Positions 31,110-41,366 of a stretch of 64,000 nt of DNA are shown piece after piece. This DNA comes from an uncultured Bacteroidota bacterium (GTDB lineage: Bacteria; Bacteroidota; Bacteroidia; Flavobacteriales; Flavobacteriaceae). Numbering within the stretch: the first letter of the stretch is position 1; each line of letters opens with the position of its first letter. The translations under genes and the position numbers were made by a program. The stretch is from NCBI GenBank assembly GCA_902616905.1, contig CACMUP010000006.1, forward strand, positions 1 through 64,000, in the 5' to 3' direction. The notes under the pieces are model-generated. The model did no database searches. It saw only the letters and a program-made list of their open reading frames with translations, and was not told the origin of the DNA.

Positions 31110-33797
31110 TTAAAAAACAATATTTATGATTTTATTTGGAATAATTATCCACCTTTTCGGTTCAAGACCATTAAGAAAAACTAAAGTTCTTTCGTCTTCC
31201 ATAATAGCCTTCTTTATTTCTTCGATTTCAAGATTTAAAGATAAAAAAATTGTAAACCGCAATTTCCCATTAAATGAAACAGGGTAGTTTTTTGTTTCCT
31301 CAATTAGATAGGATGGATTCGAAATCGGGAAAGGTTCATTAATTATTGATTTTTTATTGCCTAAATGTTCCCAAATCTCTTCAGCTAAATGAGGTGCAAA
31401 GGGAGATAATAAAATTGTTAAAGGACTTAAAATTTCATAACTCCTACAATCTAAACGAGTTAACTCATTAACACAAATCATCAAAGAACTTACACATGTA
31501 TTAAATGAAAAATTTTCAACATCATTAGTAATTTTTTTTATGGTTTCATGAAGTATTTTTAATTCACTTTTATTGGCTTTTCTATCGGTAACTGCCCAAC
31601 CATTTCCTTTATAAAATAAACGCCAAAATTTATTTAGAAAATTTTTAACACCAGATATTCCAGATGTATTCCAGGGTTTTGCTTGCTCAATGGGTCCTAA
31701 AAACATTTCATACATTCTTAAAGTATCTGCACCATATTTATCGCATATTTGATCGGGATTTATAACATTAAATTTAGATTTTGACATTTTTTCAATATCT
31801 CTTGAAACATAAAATGATTCGCCTTTTAAAAAATTTACATCTTTAAATTCAGGATTATTTTGTTTTAATCTCTCAATATTTAATCTATTTTTTTCATCGA
31901 CGAAGGATATGTCAACATGAATTTTTTGTGTCTTCTCGTCCTTAATCATGTCAAATGAAATGAAATTATTAGTATTTTTTATTCTATGTGCAAAAGCACT
32001 ATTCCCTAAAATCATTCCTTGATTAATGAGCTTTTTAAATGGTTCACAAGTATTAACATAATCTAAGTCAAATAGAACTTTATGCCAAAACCTTGCATAT
32101 AACAAGTGAAGAACGGCATGTTCTGCACCTCCAATGTAAAGATCGACTGGCATCCAATATCTAATTAGGTCTTTATTTGCAAACTCATTGTTATTATCCG
32201 GGTCAATAAATCTTAAAAAATACCAACATGATCCAGCCCATTGTGGCATTGTGTTGGTCTCTCTCAAATAATTCTTACCATTAATTGAAATGTTGACCCA
32301 ATCATTATTCCTTGCCAATGGCGACAAACCGTCATTTGTTGGCAGATAGCTTTCAACCTCAGGTAATTCAAGAGGTAAATCATCAAATTCAAGGGCTTTC
32401 TTTTTATTTCCATCGTATATTATTGGAATTGGCTCACCCCAATATCTTTGACGTGTAAAGATCCAATCTCTTAATTTGTAATTGGTCGTTTTAGTCCCTT
32501 TATTTTTACTTTCTAATTTTTCGACTACGATGGATTTGAATTTTATATTATCAATTCCATCATATTCTCCACAATTAATTATAGGCCCATTTCCAGTATA
32601 ACACTCATCTTTATTGCCACCATCAATTACTTTAATTATTTTAAGATTAAATTTTTTTGCAAACTCGTTATCTCTTTCGTCATGTGCAGGCACAGCCATT
32701 ATAGCACCAGTCCCATATGAAAAAAGAACATAATCGGATATCCATACAGGGATTTTTTCATTTGAAATAGGATTCAAAGCATAAGATCCAGTAAAAACAC
32801 CTGTTTTATTTTTTTCATTCTCTTGTCTCTCTAAATCACTTTTTTTTGAAGCCTGCTCAACATATTCAATTATTGATTTTCTATATTTATCTGTGGTAAT
32901 ATTATTTATTAAAGGATGTTCAGGTGCTAATACTAAATATGTTGCACCAAATATTGTATCTGGTCTAGTTGTAAATACATCAATAAAATCATTATTTATC
33001 GAAAACTTTATTTCAGCCCCCTCAGACTTTCCAATCCAATTTTTTTGGGATAATTTTATAGATTCAGGCCAGTCCAATTCGATTAAATCATCAAGTAATC
33101 TATCGGCATAATCTGTTATTCTCATGACCCATTGTTTCATCGGTCTTTTGATGACAGGGAATCCCCCTCTTTCACTTAAACCACCAATAACCTCTTCATT
33201 TGCAAGTACAGTTCCTAGCTCTTCACACCAATTAACATCAATTGTGTCAACATATACCAACCTTTTAGAATCTATAAAAGACTCTATTTCGTTTTCATTC
33301 AGGTTTGTAGGAATTTTTAATTTTTCAATGGGTTGTGCTTTATTAAGACCATGATCATAATAGCTATTATACAATTTTAAAAAAATCCACTGAGTCCAAC
33401 GATAATAGCTGCTATCACTTGTTTTAATTTCTCTATCCCAATCAAATGATAAACCTAATTTATGCAATTGATTTTTAAATCTGACAACATTTTCTTCTGT
33501 AGTTTTTTTAGGGTGCTGTCCTGTTTTGACGGCATATTGCTCAGCAGGTAACCCAAATGAATCAAAACCCATAGGATGAAGAACATTAAAACCTTTACTT
33601 CTTTTAAATCTAGAAACTATATCAGACGCTATATAACCTAGTGGATGACCAACATGAAGCCCAGAACCCGATGGATATGGGAACATATCTAACACGTAAT
33701 ATTTTGGTTTTTCTGAATTACTATCAGCTTTAAAAGTTTTATTGTCACGCCAATACTTCTGCCATTTTTTTTCAATATTACGAAAGTCGTATACCAC
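31110..33797 (-). CDS. leuS: Leucyl-tRNA synthetase
   Basis: An 895-residue class I synthetase. YPSGSGLHVGHPLGY carries the HIGH equivalent near residue 48, the editing domain has FTTRPDTIFGATYLV and GTGAIMAVPAHDERD, and the MSKSKFNV motif follows the long insertion near residue 670. The C-terminal anticodon and tail domains are present. Slightly short for the family but without an internal gap. An exact -7 element lies 28 bases upstream. Confidence 0.97.
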   Translation of the reverse strand: MVYDFRNIEKKWQKYWRDNKTFKADSNSEKPKYYVLDMFPYPSGSGLHVGHPLGYIASDIVSRFKRSKGFNVLHPMGFDSFGLPAEQYAVKTGQHPKKTTEENVVRFKNQLHKLGLSFDWDREIKTSDSSYYRWTQWIFLKLYNSYYDHGLNKAQPIEKLKIPTNLNENEIESFIDSKRLVYVDTIDVNWCEELGTVLANEEVIGGLSERGGFPVIKRPMKQWVMRITDYADRLLDDLIELDWPESIKLSQKNWIGKSEGAEIKFSINNDFIDVFTTRPDTIFGATYLVLAPEHPLINNITTDKYRKSIIEYVEQASKKSDLERQENEKNKTGVFTGSYALNPISNEKIPVWISDYVLFSYGTGAIMAVPAHDERDNEFAKKFNLKIIKVIDGGNKDECYTGNGPIINCGEYDGIDNIKFKSIVVEKLESKNKGTKTTNYKLRDWIFTRQRYWGEPIPIIYDGNKKKALEFDDLPLELPEVESYLPTNDGLSPLARNNDWVNISINGKNYLRETNTMPQWAGSCWYFLRFIDPDNNNEFANKDLIRYWMPVDLYIGGAEHAVLHLLYARFWHKVLFDLDYVNTCEPFKKLINQGMILGNSAFAHRIKNTNNFISFDMIKDEKTQKIHVDISFVDEKNRLNIERLKQNNPEFKDVNFLKGESFYVSRDIEKMSKSKFNVINPDQICDKYGADTLRMYEMFLGPIEQAKPWNTSGISGVKNFLNKFWRLFYKGNGWAVTDRKANKSELKILHETIKKITNDVENFSFNTCVSSLMICVNELTRLDCRSYEILSPLTILLSPFAPHLAEEIWEHLGNKKSIINEPFPISNPSYLIEETKNYPVSFNGKLRFTIFLSLNLEIEEIKKAIMEDERTLVFLNGLEPKRWIIIPNKIINIVF

Positions 33798-33824
33798 TTT
33801 ACAAAATGATTTTTAAGAAAGTCA

Positions 33825-33832
33825 CAAAAATA
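33825..33832 (-). promoter_or_regulatory. -7 promoter element of leuS (TATTTTTG)
   Basis: Minus-strand TATTTTTG matches TAnnTTTG, 28 bases before the leuS ATG, allowing a short untranslated leader. No clear -33 TTG is seen. Confidence 0.45.
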
Positions 33833-33923
33833 CGCTTATTGATTGAATGTTAAAAAGCTAAAAGAATATTTTATCAAATTTCGTTTCTTACTTAATCTTT
33901 TTAATTTTACATAAATATTAATC

Positions 33924-34802
33924 GTGAAGAAAAAAAATATTGAAAATTACCAAAGAATAAAAGTATTAAATTCTTATTTCTCTGTTATATTAAGCATTAC
34001 GTTTGTTTTATTTTTATTAGGTGTTCTTGGTCTTTTTCTGATTAATGGTAAAAAAATTGCTTCCCATTTTAAAGAACAAATAGCAATGTCAATATATTTT
34101 AAGGATAGTGCCAAGGACATTGAAATAACTCAATTACAAAAAAAAATTCAACTTGACTCTGCAACTAAATCGATAAAATTTATAGCAAAGGAAGAAGCTG
34201 CAGAAAAATACATAAGAGATATTGGAGAAGATTTTTTAGAATTCTTAGGTTACAATCCACTACTCAATTCAATTGATATTAATTTTAATTCAATATATGT
34301 TAATACAACTAGCCTCGAAAAAAGGAAGAAAGAAATAGAGTCAATAGATTTTGTTGATGAAGTTGTTTACGATAGCCCATTAGTAAAATTACTCGATGAA
34401 AACATAAAAAAAATAACGCTTATTTTATTATTTATTACTTCAATTTTTGTTTTTATCGCAGTATTGCTAATAAATAGTTCAATACGTCTCTCAATATATT
34501 CCAAAAGATTTTTAATTAAAACAATGCAATTAGTTGGTGCAACAAAATCATTTGTCAGAAAGCCCTTCATTTGGAGTCATGTGCGATTAGGAATTATCAG
34601 TTCAATAATATCATTAATAGCTTTAACTATAATAATTATTCAGCTGGATAAATATCTTCCTGAATTAAATATTTTAAAAGAAGCTAATGAATTAACTTTT
34701 TTATTTATTAGCATAATTAGTTTAGGAATTGGAATTACAGCTTTAAGTACTTTTTTTGCAACCCAAAGATATTTAAACTTAAAATCAAACTCATTTTATT
34801 GA
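33924..34802 (+). CDS. ftsX: Cell-division permease FtsX
   Basis: A 292-residue membrane protein with one N-terminal helix, a roughly 120-residue extracytoplasmic domain and three C-terminal helices, the FtsX topology. IAMSIYFKDSAKDIEI and VDEVVYDSPLVKLLDENI mark the outer domain; KTMQLVGATKSFVRKPF is the conserved cytosolic coupling loop. FtsX pairs with the ATPase FtsE to control peptidoglycan hydrolases; ftsE is not nearby. The start is GTG (no better codon). It leads the operon to nadC. Confidence 0.9.
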   Translation: MKKKNIENYQRIKVLNSYFSVILSITFVLFLLGVLGLFLINGKKIASHFKEQIAMSIYFKDSAKDIEITQLQKKIQLDSATKSIKFIAKEEAAEKYIRDIGEDFLEFLGYNPLLNSIDINFNSIYVNTTSLEKRKKEIESIDFVDEVVYDSPLVKLLDENIKKITLILLFITSIFVFIAVLLINSSIRLSIYSKRFLIKTMQLVGATKSFVRKPFIWSHVRLGIISSIISLIALTIIIIQLDKYLPELNILKEANELTFLFISIISLGIGITALSTFFATQRYLNLKSNSFY

Positions 34803-34811
34803 TAATTTTAA

Positions 34812-35057
34812 ATGGAAAAAAACCCAGTATCAAAAAAATTCTTATTCGGAAGAAAAAATTATAAAGTCTTGTTTATAGCCCTAGTAGTTATTTCTTTAGG
34901 CTTTATTTTAATGAGTGGTGGAGGTAGTCAGGATCCATATGTCTTTAATAAGGAAATATTTAACTTCAGAAGAATTAGACTTGCACCTGCTTTAGTAATT
35001 ATTGGTTTTGGAATTGCCGTATACTCTATTTTTACAAATCCACTATCAAGAAAATGA
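34812..35057 (+). CDS. DUF3098 small membrane protein
   Basis: An 81-residue protein with two membrane helices (about 19-37 and 57-75), joined by an outer loop MSGGGSQDPYVFNKEIFNFRR split by polar residues. This is the Bacteroidota DUF3098 family, normally found between ftsX and uppP exactly as here. Function unknown. It overlaps uppP by 4 bases. Confidence 0.85.
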   Translation: MEKNPVSKKFLFGRKNYKVLFIALVVISLGFILMSGGGSQDPYVFNKEIFNFRRIRLAPALVIIGFGIAVYSIFTNPLSRK

Positions 35058-35845
35058 ATAATTTGGAAGCTATTTTTTTAGGCATAATTCAAGGGCTTAC
35101 AGAGTTTTTACCAATATCTTCGAGTGGACACTTAGAAATTGGCAAAATATTTTTAGGCAATGATTTTATGGGCCAAGAAAGTTTATTCATTACCCTTGTC
35201 CTTCACTTCGGTACTGCATTGAGTACAATTTTTGTCTTTAGAAAAGAAATTAAAGAAATTCTTATTGGAGTTTTCTCTTTAAAACCCAACGAAAAAAGAC
35301 AATTGGCTCTCAAAATTGTAATTTCTGCGGTTCCAGCAGCATTTGTTGGGATTTTCTTTCAAGAACAAGTTGAAACTTTGTTTGCACAAAACTTAATTCT
35401 GGTAGGTATTATGTTGATTGTCACCGCCACATTTCTTTTTTTAGCTGATATCATACAAAACACTAAAAAAGCAGTTTCTTTATCAAACGCATTTTTGCTT
35501 GGCATAATTCAAGCTCTTGCAATTCTACCTGGGTTTTCAAGAAGTGGCTCAACCATTGCCAGCGCAGTTTTCTTAGGAATTGATCGTAGGAAGGCAGCAC
35601 GATTCTCTTTTTTGATGGTTCTACCTCTCATTTTTGGAAGTATGGCTAAAACAGCATTAGATCTCAAAACTATTCCAGAAAATTTAAACTCATCATCACT
35701 AATGCTAGGTTTTATTACAGCATTTATTAGTGGAATTCTTGCCTGCAATTGGATGATTTCGATAGTCAAAAAAAGTCAGTTAAAGTATTTTGGTTTTTAC
35801 TGCGTCATCTTGGGTGGATTAACACTTTTTTATGGACTTTTTTGA
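35054..35845 (+). CDS. uppP: Undecaprenyl-diphosphatase (BacA/UppP)
   Basis: A 263-residue polytopic membrane enzyme recycling undecaprenyl diphosphate for peptidoglycan synthesis. Both repeat motifs are intact: GLTEFLPISSSGHL with Glu17 and His26, and PGFSRSGSTI with the catalytic Ser/Arg. About eight helices. The stop overlaps the truB start by 14 bases. Confidence 0.95.
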   Translation: MNNLEAIFLGIIQGLTEFLPISSSGHLEIGKIFLGNDFMGQESLFITLVLHFGTALSTIFVFRKEIKEILIGVFSLKPNEKRQLALKIVISAVPAAFVGIFFQEQVETLFAQNLILVGIMLIVTATFLFLADIIQNTKKAVSLSNAFLLGIIQALAILPGFSRSGSTIASAVFLGIDRRKAARFSFLMVLPLIFGSMAKTALDLKTIPENLNSSSLMLGFITAFISGILACNWMISIVKKSQLKYFGFYCVILGGLTLFYGLF

Positions 35846-36572
35846 ACAAAAATACAAGGCAGAAGTCTTACAAGAAGGTATGCTTTTTTTAATTGACAAA
35901 CCTCTAGGATGGACATCTTTTCAGGTGGTTAATAAAATACGATGGTATTTAAAAAATCAAGCCGGTTTAAAAAAACTTAAAGTTGGTCATGCTGGCACCT
36001 TAGACCCCCTGGCATCAGGTTTATTATTAATCTGTACGGGTAAAAAAACAAAAACCATTCGGGAACTTCAACAAAATGAGAAGACCTATTCGGGAACTTT
36101 TTACATTGGCGCTACTACCCCTTCTTATGATTTAGAAACAAACATTGATGCTCAATTTCCAATTCAACATCTTTCCGATGACCTAATTCAAAAAACTGCA
36201 AAAAGTTTAATTGGAGAAATTCAACAATATCCCCCTTTATTTTCTGCTTTAAAAAAAGAAGGTAAACGCCTCTATGAATATGCTCGTATTGGTGAAAAAA
36301 TTACCCTTGAAGCAAGATCAGTAAGAATTACCAAATTTGAGATTACCCACATTAAGCTTCCAGAAGTTCATTTTTTAGTAGAATGTAGCAAAGGCACATA
36401 CATACGAAGTCTTGCTCATGACTTTGGAAAAAAATTAAAATCAGGCGCTCATCTCACTTCACTAAAGCGAATCAAAAATGGAAACTTTTCCCTCGTGAAT
36501 GCCTTCACAATGGATAGCGTTGTCGACGAAAACAGTAAAAAAAATATAAGAAGTGTAAAATCAATAAAGTAA
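35832..36572 (+). CDS. truB: tRNA pseudouridine-55 synthase
   Basis: A 246-residue enzyme modifying U55 of tRNA. It begins IDKPLGWTSFQVVNK, has nucleophile Asp58 in VGHAGTLDPLASGLL and downstream YSGTFYIGATTPSYDLET, PPLFSALKKEGKRLYEYAR and CSKGTYIRSLAHDFG. The short C-terminus lacks a PUA domain, as in the short class. Position between uppP and nadA with an overlap suggests co-transcription. Confidence 0.95.
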   Translation: MDFFEQKYKAEVLQEGMLFLIDKPLGWTSFQVVNKIRWYLKNQAGLKKLKVGHAGTLDPLASGLLLICTGKKTKTIRELQQNEKTYSGTFYIGATTPSYDLETNIDAQFPIQHLSDDLIQKTAKSLIGEIQQYPPLFSALKKEGKRLYEYARIGEKITLEARSVRITKFEITHIKLPEVHFLVECSKGTYIRSLAHDFGKKLKSGAHLTSLKRIKNGNFSLVNAFTMDSVVDENSKKNIRSVKSIK

Positions 36573-36591
36573 AACTCTTTAATTTTATATA

Positions 36592-37557
36592 ATGAAGTTT
36601 CAAGCTTTTAACAAAAATATAAGGAATAAAAATACTGAAGTTCTATCAAAAAACATTGAAAAACTCAAGCGAGAAAAAAATGCTGTAATTCTCGCTCATT
36701 ACTATCAAGAAGAAGCCATTCAACAAGTTGCTGATTTTTTAGGTGATAGTCTTTATCTAGCTCAACAAGCGGCTAAGGTTGACAATGATATAATAGTTTT
36801 TGCAGGTGTTCATTTTATGGCTGAAACTGCGAAAATAATAAACCCTACAAAAAAAGTTTTGTTACCTGACTTAAAAGCAGGTTGCTCCCTTGCAGATTCT
36901 TGTCCTCCAGATGACTTTGCTGCGTTTAAGGCAAAACATTCTGATGCTATAGTGGTTTCTTACATCAATTGCTCAGCAGAGGTCAAAACTTTAAGTGATC
37001 TAGTCTGTACTTCAAGTAATGCCAAAAAAATCATTGAAAGTATTCCTAAAGAAAAGAAAATAATTTTTGCGCCTGATAAAAATTTAGGTGCTTATCTCAT
37101 CAAAGAAACTGGAAGAAATATGACTTTATGGGATGGCTCCTGTATTGTCCATGAAGCCTTCTCATTTGAGAAAATATTATCTCTTGTAAAAAATTATCCA
37201 AAGGCAAAATTTATTGCTCACCCTGAAAGCGAATCCCTAATTTTAGATATAGCACATTTTATTGGCAGTACTTCAGAGCTTTTAAATTTTGTTCAAAAAG
37301 ATGATGCTACGGAATTCATTATAGCTACAGAAGCAGGCATTCTTTTCGAAATGCAAAAACGCTGTCCTGAAAAAACATTTATTCCTGCTCCAATAGAAGA
37401 CGATACCTGTGCGTGTAGTGAATGTGCCTTTATGAAACTTAATACACTAGAAAAATTGTATAATTGTTTAAATGAAGAAACACCAGAAATTCAATTGAAT
37501 TCTAAACTTATGGATGCTGCTAGAGTCCCAATTAATAGAATGCTTGAATTGAGTTAG
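36592..37557 (+). CDS. nadA: Quinolinate synthase
   Basis: A 321-residue [4Fe-4S] enzyme joining iminoaspartate and DHAP to quinolinate. Cluster-binding Cys lie in [10 protein letters not shown], in VCTSSNA and in the [11 protein letters not shown] segment. Substrate motifs include [14 protein letters not shown] and YINCSAEVK. The pathway partners nadB and nadC follow with 2-base or overlapping junctions, so de novo NAD synthesis from aspartate is complete to nicotinate mononucleotide here. Confidence 0.96.
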   Translation: MKFQAFNKNIRNKNTEVLSKNIEKLKREKNAVILAHYYQEEAIQQVADFLGDSLYLAQQAAKVDNDIIVFAGVHFMAETAKIINPTKKVLLPDLKAGCSLADSCPPDDFAAFKAKHSDAIVVSYINCSAEVKTLSDLVCTSSNAKKIIESIPKEKKIIFAPDKNLGAYLIKETGRNMTLWDGSCIVHEAFSFEKILSLVKNYPKAKFIAHPESESLILDIAHFIGSTSELLNFVQKDDATEFIIATEAGILFEMQKRCPEKTFIPAPIEDDTCACSECAFMKLNTLEKLYNCLNEETPEIQLNSKLMDAARVPINRMLELS

Positions 37558-37559
37558 CT

Positions 37560-39116
37560 ATGACTAAAGATATTCTTGTTATCGGTACAGGAATTTCAGG
37601 TTTAACTTTTGCTATCAAGGTTGCTGAAGAAAATCCTAAAACTACGCTTACTTTAATTTCTAAAAGTGATATTAAAGAAGGAAATACGAGATACGCTCAA
37701 GGAGGAATAGCAGTTGTTCGAAATCTAAAAAAAGATTCCACTGAAAAACACTTTCAAGACACCTTAGTTGCTGGAGATGGTGCTTGTGACCCAAAAGTAG
37801 TCAAATTTGTTGTAGAGGAAGCAAACCAACGTTTAGACGAACTCATCAATTGGGGAACAGCATTTGATAAAAAAGAAAAAAATCTTGATTTAGGAATTGA
37901 AGGGGGACACTCAGAAAGGAGAATTGTGCATTATAAAGATCAAACTGGAAAACAAATTCAAGAGGTTCTTACCGCTAAAGTCAAAAGTTTTTCAAACATC
38001 ACTATATTAGAAAACCACACACTGGTCGATTTAATCACCGACCACCACTCAAAAACAAAAAAAAATCGTTGTTATGGTGCTTATGTAATTTCTCAAGAAC
38101 GTGAAGAAATTATCAAAATCACTGCAAGAATTACTGTCCTTTCTACTGGTGGAGCAGGAAGCCTTTATGCACACACAACAAACCCAAGCGTAGCCACTGG
38201 AGATGGTTTAGGAGCTGCCTATCGTGCTAAAGTACTGATGAGCGGTTTGCCTTACGTCCAATTTCATCCGACAGCACTTAAAGATAAAATTGATGAAAAA
38301 GTCTTTTTAATTACAGAAGCTGTTCGTGGAGCTGGAGGAAAATTACGAAATAGTGCCCAAGAACGCTTCATGCTCAAGGCAGATCCAAGAGGAGAACTTG
38401 CTCCGCGTGATATTGTAGCTCGTGAAATTCAAAAACAAATTCAAGAACAAGACAAAAATTTTGTTTGGTTAGACGGGTCAGAAATCCCTAAGAAGAAATG
38501 GAAGTCTCATTTTCCCACTATTTATAATACCTGTAAAATGTTAGGTATAAACTTACCAAAAGATCACATCCCCGTCGTTCCGGCAGCTCATTATTTTTGT
38601 GGTGGAATAAAGGTAAACCTGCACAGTGAATCACAACTAAAAGGGCTTTACGCAATAGGAGAATGTAGCGCAACAGGACTGCACGGTGCTAACCGCCTTG
38701 CTTCCAACTCTCTCTTGGAAGCATTAGTTTTTGCACACCGTGCAGCCATTAATTGTATTGATTTTCTTAAAAAACCGATGCCTAGCGAGGCTTTTTACGA
38801 GACTTTACCCAAATGGAATGGAGATATTTATTCTAAAGACAATACCATTAAAAATGAATTGCGTTTACGCAACGAATTACAAGAAATAATGACCAAAAAT
38901 GTTGGAATCTTTAAAACAAATAAAGGACTCAAGCAAGCGGAAGAAAAAATCAATAATATCTACTTAAAAGTACAAAAGTTGTATAACCAAAATAAATTAA
39001 CCAACGGCCTGTGTGAGTTGAGAAACATGGTAAGTATTGCTTACCTGCTCACAAAGCAAGCTCAGGAAATTAAAGAAAACAAAGGAGTCTTTTATAATCA
39101 TAATCATGCCAGATAA
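37560..39116 (+). CDS. nadB: L-aspartate oxidase
   Basis: A 518-residue FAD enzyme giving iminoaspartate to NadA. FAD motif VIGTGISGLTFAIKVAE at the start, SDIKEGNTRYAQGGIAV, then EGGHSERRIVHYKDQTG, the active-site QFHPTAL and REIRGAGG-like TEAVRGAGGKLRN, and HYFCGGIKVN with GLHGANRLASNSLLEALVF. The C-terminal helical domain is complete. The last 11 bases overlap the nadC start. Confidence 0.96.
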   Translation: MTKDILVIGTGISGLTFAIKVAEENPKTTLTLISKSDIKEGNTRYAQGGIAVVRNLKKDSTEKHFQDTLVAGDGACDPKVVKFVVEEANQRLDELINWGTAFDKKEKNLDLGIEGGHSERRIVHYKDQTGKQIQEVLTAKVKSFSNITILENHTLVDLITDHHSKTKKNRCYGAYVISQEREEIIKITARITVLSTGGAGSLYAHTTNPSVATGDGLGAAYRAKVLMSGLPYVQFHPTALKDKIDEKVFLITEAVRGAGGKLRNSAQERFMLKADPRGELAPRDIVAREIQKQIQEQDKNFVWLDGSEIPKKKWKSHFPTIYNTCKMLGINLPKDHIPVVPAAHYFCGGIKVNLHSESQLKGLYAIGECSATGLHGANRLASNSLLEALVFAHRAAINCIDFLKKPMPSEAFYETLPKWNGDIYSKDNTIKNELRLRNELQEIMTKNVGIFKTNKGLKQAEEKINNIYLKVQKLYNQNKLTNGLCELRNMVSIAYLLTKQAQEIKENKGVFYNHNHAR

Positions 39117-39969
39117 TTTTTTTAATCAATATAAAAAGCCAATTGAATCGTTTATTGACCAGGCAATCAAAGAAGATCTTGGATTAGGTGACCAAAGTAG
39201 CCTCTCCTGTATTGATCCTAAAGACCAAAGTAAAGCACAACTTTTGATCAAACAAGACGGCAGAATAGCGGGTATAACACTTGCAAAACACATCTTTAAA
39301 AGATATGACTCTAGACTTAAAATAACTTCTGATCTTGAAGAAGGTAGTCAAATCAAGAAAGGTGATGTTGCATTTACGGTTGAAGGTCCTACCTTAGCCA
39401 TCTTAGCTACAGAACGATTAGTATTGAATACGCTACAACGCATGAGCGGAATTGCCAGTTTTACTCATGAATTGAGCCAAATGATAAATCACACCTCTTC
39501 TAAGCTTTTAGATACAAGAAAAACAACACCAAATTTTAGATATGCGGAAAAATGGGCAGTGCTAATTGGAGGCGGAATTAATCATCGGATGGGACTTTTT
39601 GATGCTATTATGATTAAAGATAACCATGTTGATTTTTGTGGTGGGATGTACCAAACTCTTGAAAAAACAATGTCATATGTCAATCATCTCGAAAAGCCGA
39701 TACAAATCATCGTAGAATGCCGAAATAAAAAAGAAATTGAAACAGCACTTTTATTTTCCAAGGTGAGTAGAATTTTGTTAGACAATCATCAGCCAAAGGA
39801 ATTAGTAGAAGCAATTTCAATCATCGACCATAGAAAACCAACTGAGGCTTCTGGTTCAATTTCAAAGAAAAATCTGATTGAGTATGCTGAAACAGGAGTT
39901 GATTTTATTTCAATGGGGGCACTAACTTATGGTGCAAAAAGTATAGATTTAAGCCTAAAAGTATTGTAG
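39106..39969 (+). CDS. nadC: Nicotinate-nucleotide pyrophosphorylase (carboxylating)
   Basis: A 287-residue enzyme using quinolinate and PRPP to make NaMN. I took the ATG inside the end of nadB (MPDNFFNQYKKP) because upstream in-frame residues have no family similarity. Visible: EDLGLGDQSS, TLNTLQRMSGIAS-like VLNTLQRMSGIASFT, LLDTRKTTPNFRYAEKWAV, GGGINHRMGLFDAIMIKDNH and the final DFISMGALTYGAKSIDLSLK. All catalytic basic residues are present. Confidence 0.95.
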   Translation: MPDNFFNQYKKPIESFIDQAIKEDLGLGDQSSLSCIDPKDQSKAQLLIKQDGRIAGITLAKHIFKRYDSRLKITSDLEEGSQIKKGDVAFTVEGPTLAILATERLVLNTLQRMSGIASFTHELSQMINHTSSKLLDTRKTTPNFRYAEKWAVLIGGGINHRMGLFDAIMIKDNHVDFCGGMYQTLEKTMSYVNHLEKPIQIIVECRNKKEIETALLFSKVSRILLDNHQPKELVEAISIIDHRKPTEASGSISKKNLIEYAETGVDFISMGALTYGAKSIDLSLKVL

Positions 39970-40050
39970 AAAATAACCAAAATAAAATTATTAAAAGCCT
40001 GCTGCACAAAGAATGTCCTTTTCAAGCCAGATAAATTCTGCTTTAATTTT

Positions 40051-40058
40051 TATATTTG
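40051..40058 (+). promoter_or_regulatory. -7 promoter element of pyrH-frr (TATATTTG)
   Basis: TATATTTG matches TAnnTTTG exactly, 18 bases before the pyrH ATG and after a 107-base gap, consistent with a new transcription unit for pyrH, frr and perhaps the MMPL transporter. Confidence 0.48.
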
Positions 40059-40076
40059 TTAACACATAGTTTCTAA

Positions 40077-40784
40077 ATGAAATATCAAAGAATTCTTTTA
40101 AAACTCAGTGGCGAGGCTCTTATGGGAAACCAAACACACGGAATAGATCCGGATCTAATTGACAGCTATGCCAAAGAAATTAAAAAAGTTTTTGATCAAG
40201 GTATTGAAATTGCGATTGTCATTGGCGGAGGAAACATCTTTAGGGGAGTCTCTGGTGCTAGCAAGGGAATGGATCGAGTGCAAGCAGATTATATGGGAAT
40301 GCTAGCCACTGTAATCAACGGCCTTGCATTGCAAAGTGCATTGGAAAATAATGATGTTCCTACACGATTACAAACAGCAATTAAAATAGAAGCTATCGCA
40401 GAACCATTCATAAAAAGGAAAGCAACAAGGCATCTAGAAAAAGGAAGAGTAGTTATCTTTGGTTCAGGAACTGGGAATCCGTATTTTACAACAGATTCAG
40501 CTGCTGTGCTCAGAGCGATTGAAATTAATGCTAATGTAATTTTAAAAGGAACTCGCGTCGACGGTATCTACACCGAAGATCCAGAAAAGAATATACAGGC
40601 TACAAAATTTGACAACCTGTCCTTTGAAGAAGTTCTTAAAAAAGGAATCAAAGTAATGGATACCACCGCCTTCACCTTAAGTCAAGAAAATAATTTACCC
40701 ATAATTGTTTTTGACATGAATACTCCAGACAACTTATATAATGTTGTCGAAGGAAAAAATATTGGTACTAGAGTAGATTTATAA
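40077..40784 (+). CDS. pyrH: UMP kinase
   Basis: A 235-residue amino-acid-kinase-fold enzyme phosphorylating [26 protein letters not shown], the [15 protein letters not shown] helix, [13 protein letters not shown] and [16 protein letters not shown] are diagnostic, and [14 protein letters not shown] closes the fold. frr follows after 10 bases, a common pairing in bacteria. Confidence 0.97.
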   Translation: MKYQRILLKLSGEALMGNQTHGIDPDLIDSYAKEIKKVFDQGIEIAIVIGGGNIFRGVSGASKGMDRVQADYMGMLATVINGLALQSALENNDVPTRLQTAIKIEAIAEPFIKRKATRHLEKGRVVIFGSGTGNPYFTTDSAAVLRAIEINANVILKGTRVDGIYTEDPEKNIQATKFDNLSFEEVLKKGIKVMDTTAFTLSQENNLPIIVFDMNTPDNLYNVVEGKNIGTRVDL

Positions 40785-40794
40785 GTAACTAACC

Positions 40795-41349
40795 ATGGAA
40801 GAAGAAATGCAATTTATATTTGATAAAGCTAAAGAAAGTATGGAATTTGCAATCAAGCGTCTCGAAAAAGAGATGCTTAACATACGTGCAGGAAAAGCAA
40901 ATCCAATTATGCTTTCAGGTATTAAAGTTGATTATTACGAAACTCCTACTCCACTTTCTCAAGTTGCAAATATAAATTCACCTGATGGGAGAACACTTAC
41001 CGTTCAACCATGGGAAAAAGGAATGTTAGCAGAAATTGAAAAAGCTATTTTAATAGCCAACTTAGGATTTAACCCAATGAATAATGGAGAATTCATTATT
41101 ATCAATATCCCAGCACTCACCGAGGAGCGTCGTAAAGAATTGGCCAAACTCGCCAAAGCTGAAGCTGAAAATGCTAAGATTTCTATTCGCAAAGCTAGAA
41201 AAGATGCTAATACTGAAATTAAAAAGTCTGATGCTTCTGAAGATGTTCAAAAAAATCACGAAATTGATATTCAAAATCTTACCGATCAATACATCAACAA
41301 GGCTGATGAAATTTTCAGTATAAAGGAAAAAGAAATCCTGAAAGTTTAA
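40795..41349 (+). CDS. frr: Ribosome recycling factor
   Basis: A 184-residue protein that with EF-G splits post-termination ribosomes. MEFAIKRLEKEMLNIRAGKANP, YYETPTPLSQVANINSPDGRTL, and EERRKELAKLAKAEAENAKISIRKARKDAN across the helical arm are the normal family sequence, with the invariant Arg residues. Slightly long for RRF but complete. An alternative ATG four codons in is possible. Confidence 0.97.
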   Translation: MEEEMQFIFDKAKESMEFAIKRLEKEMLNIRAGKANPIMLSGIKVDYYETPTPLSQVANINSPDGRTLTVQPWEKGMLAEIEKAILIANLGFNPMNNGEFIIINIPALTEERRKELAKLAKAEAENAKISIRKARKDANTEIKKSDASEDVQKNHEIDIQNLTDQYINKADEIFSIKEKEILKV

Positions 41350-41366
41350 TCATCTTTTTTATTGCT

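Noticed and set aside
37560-39116. nadC starting at 39037 inside nadB
   Set aside because: The added 23 residues are a shifted translation of the nadB C-terminus; family similarity begins at the ATG at 39106.
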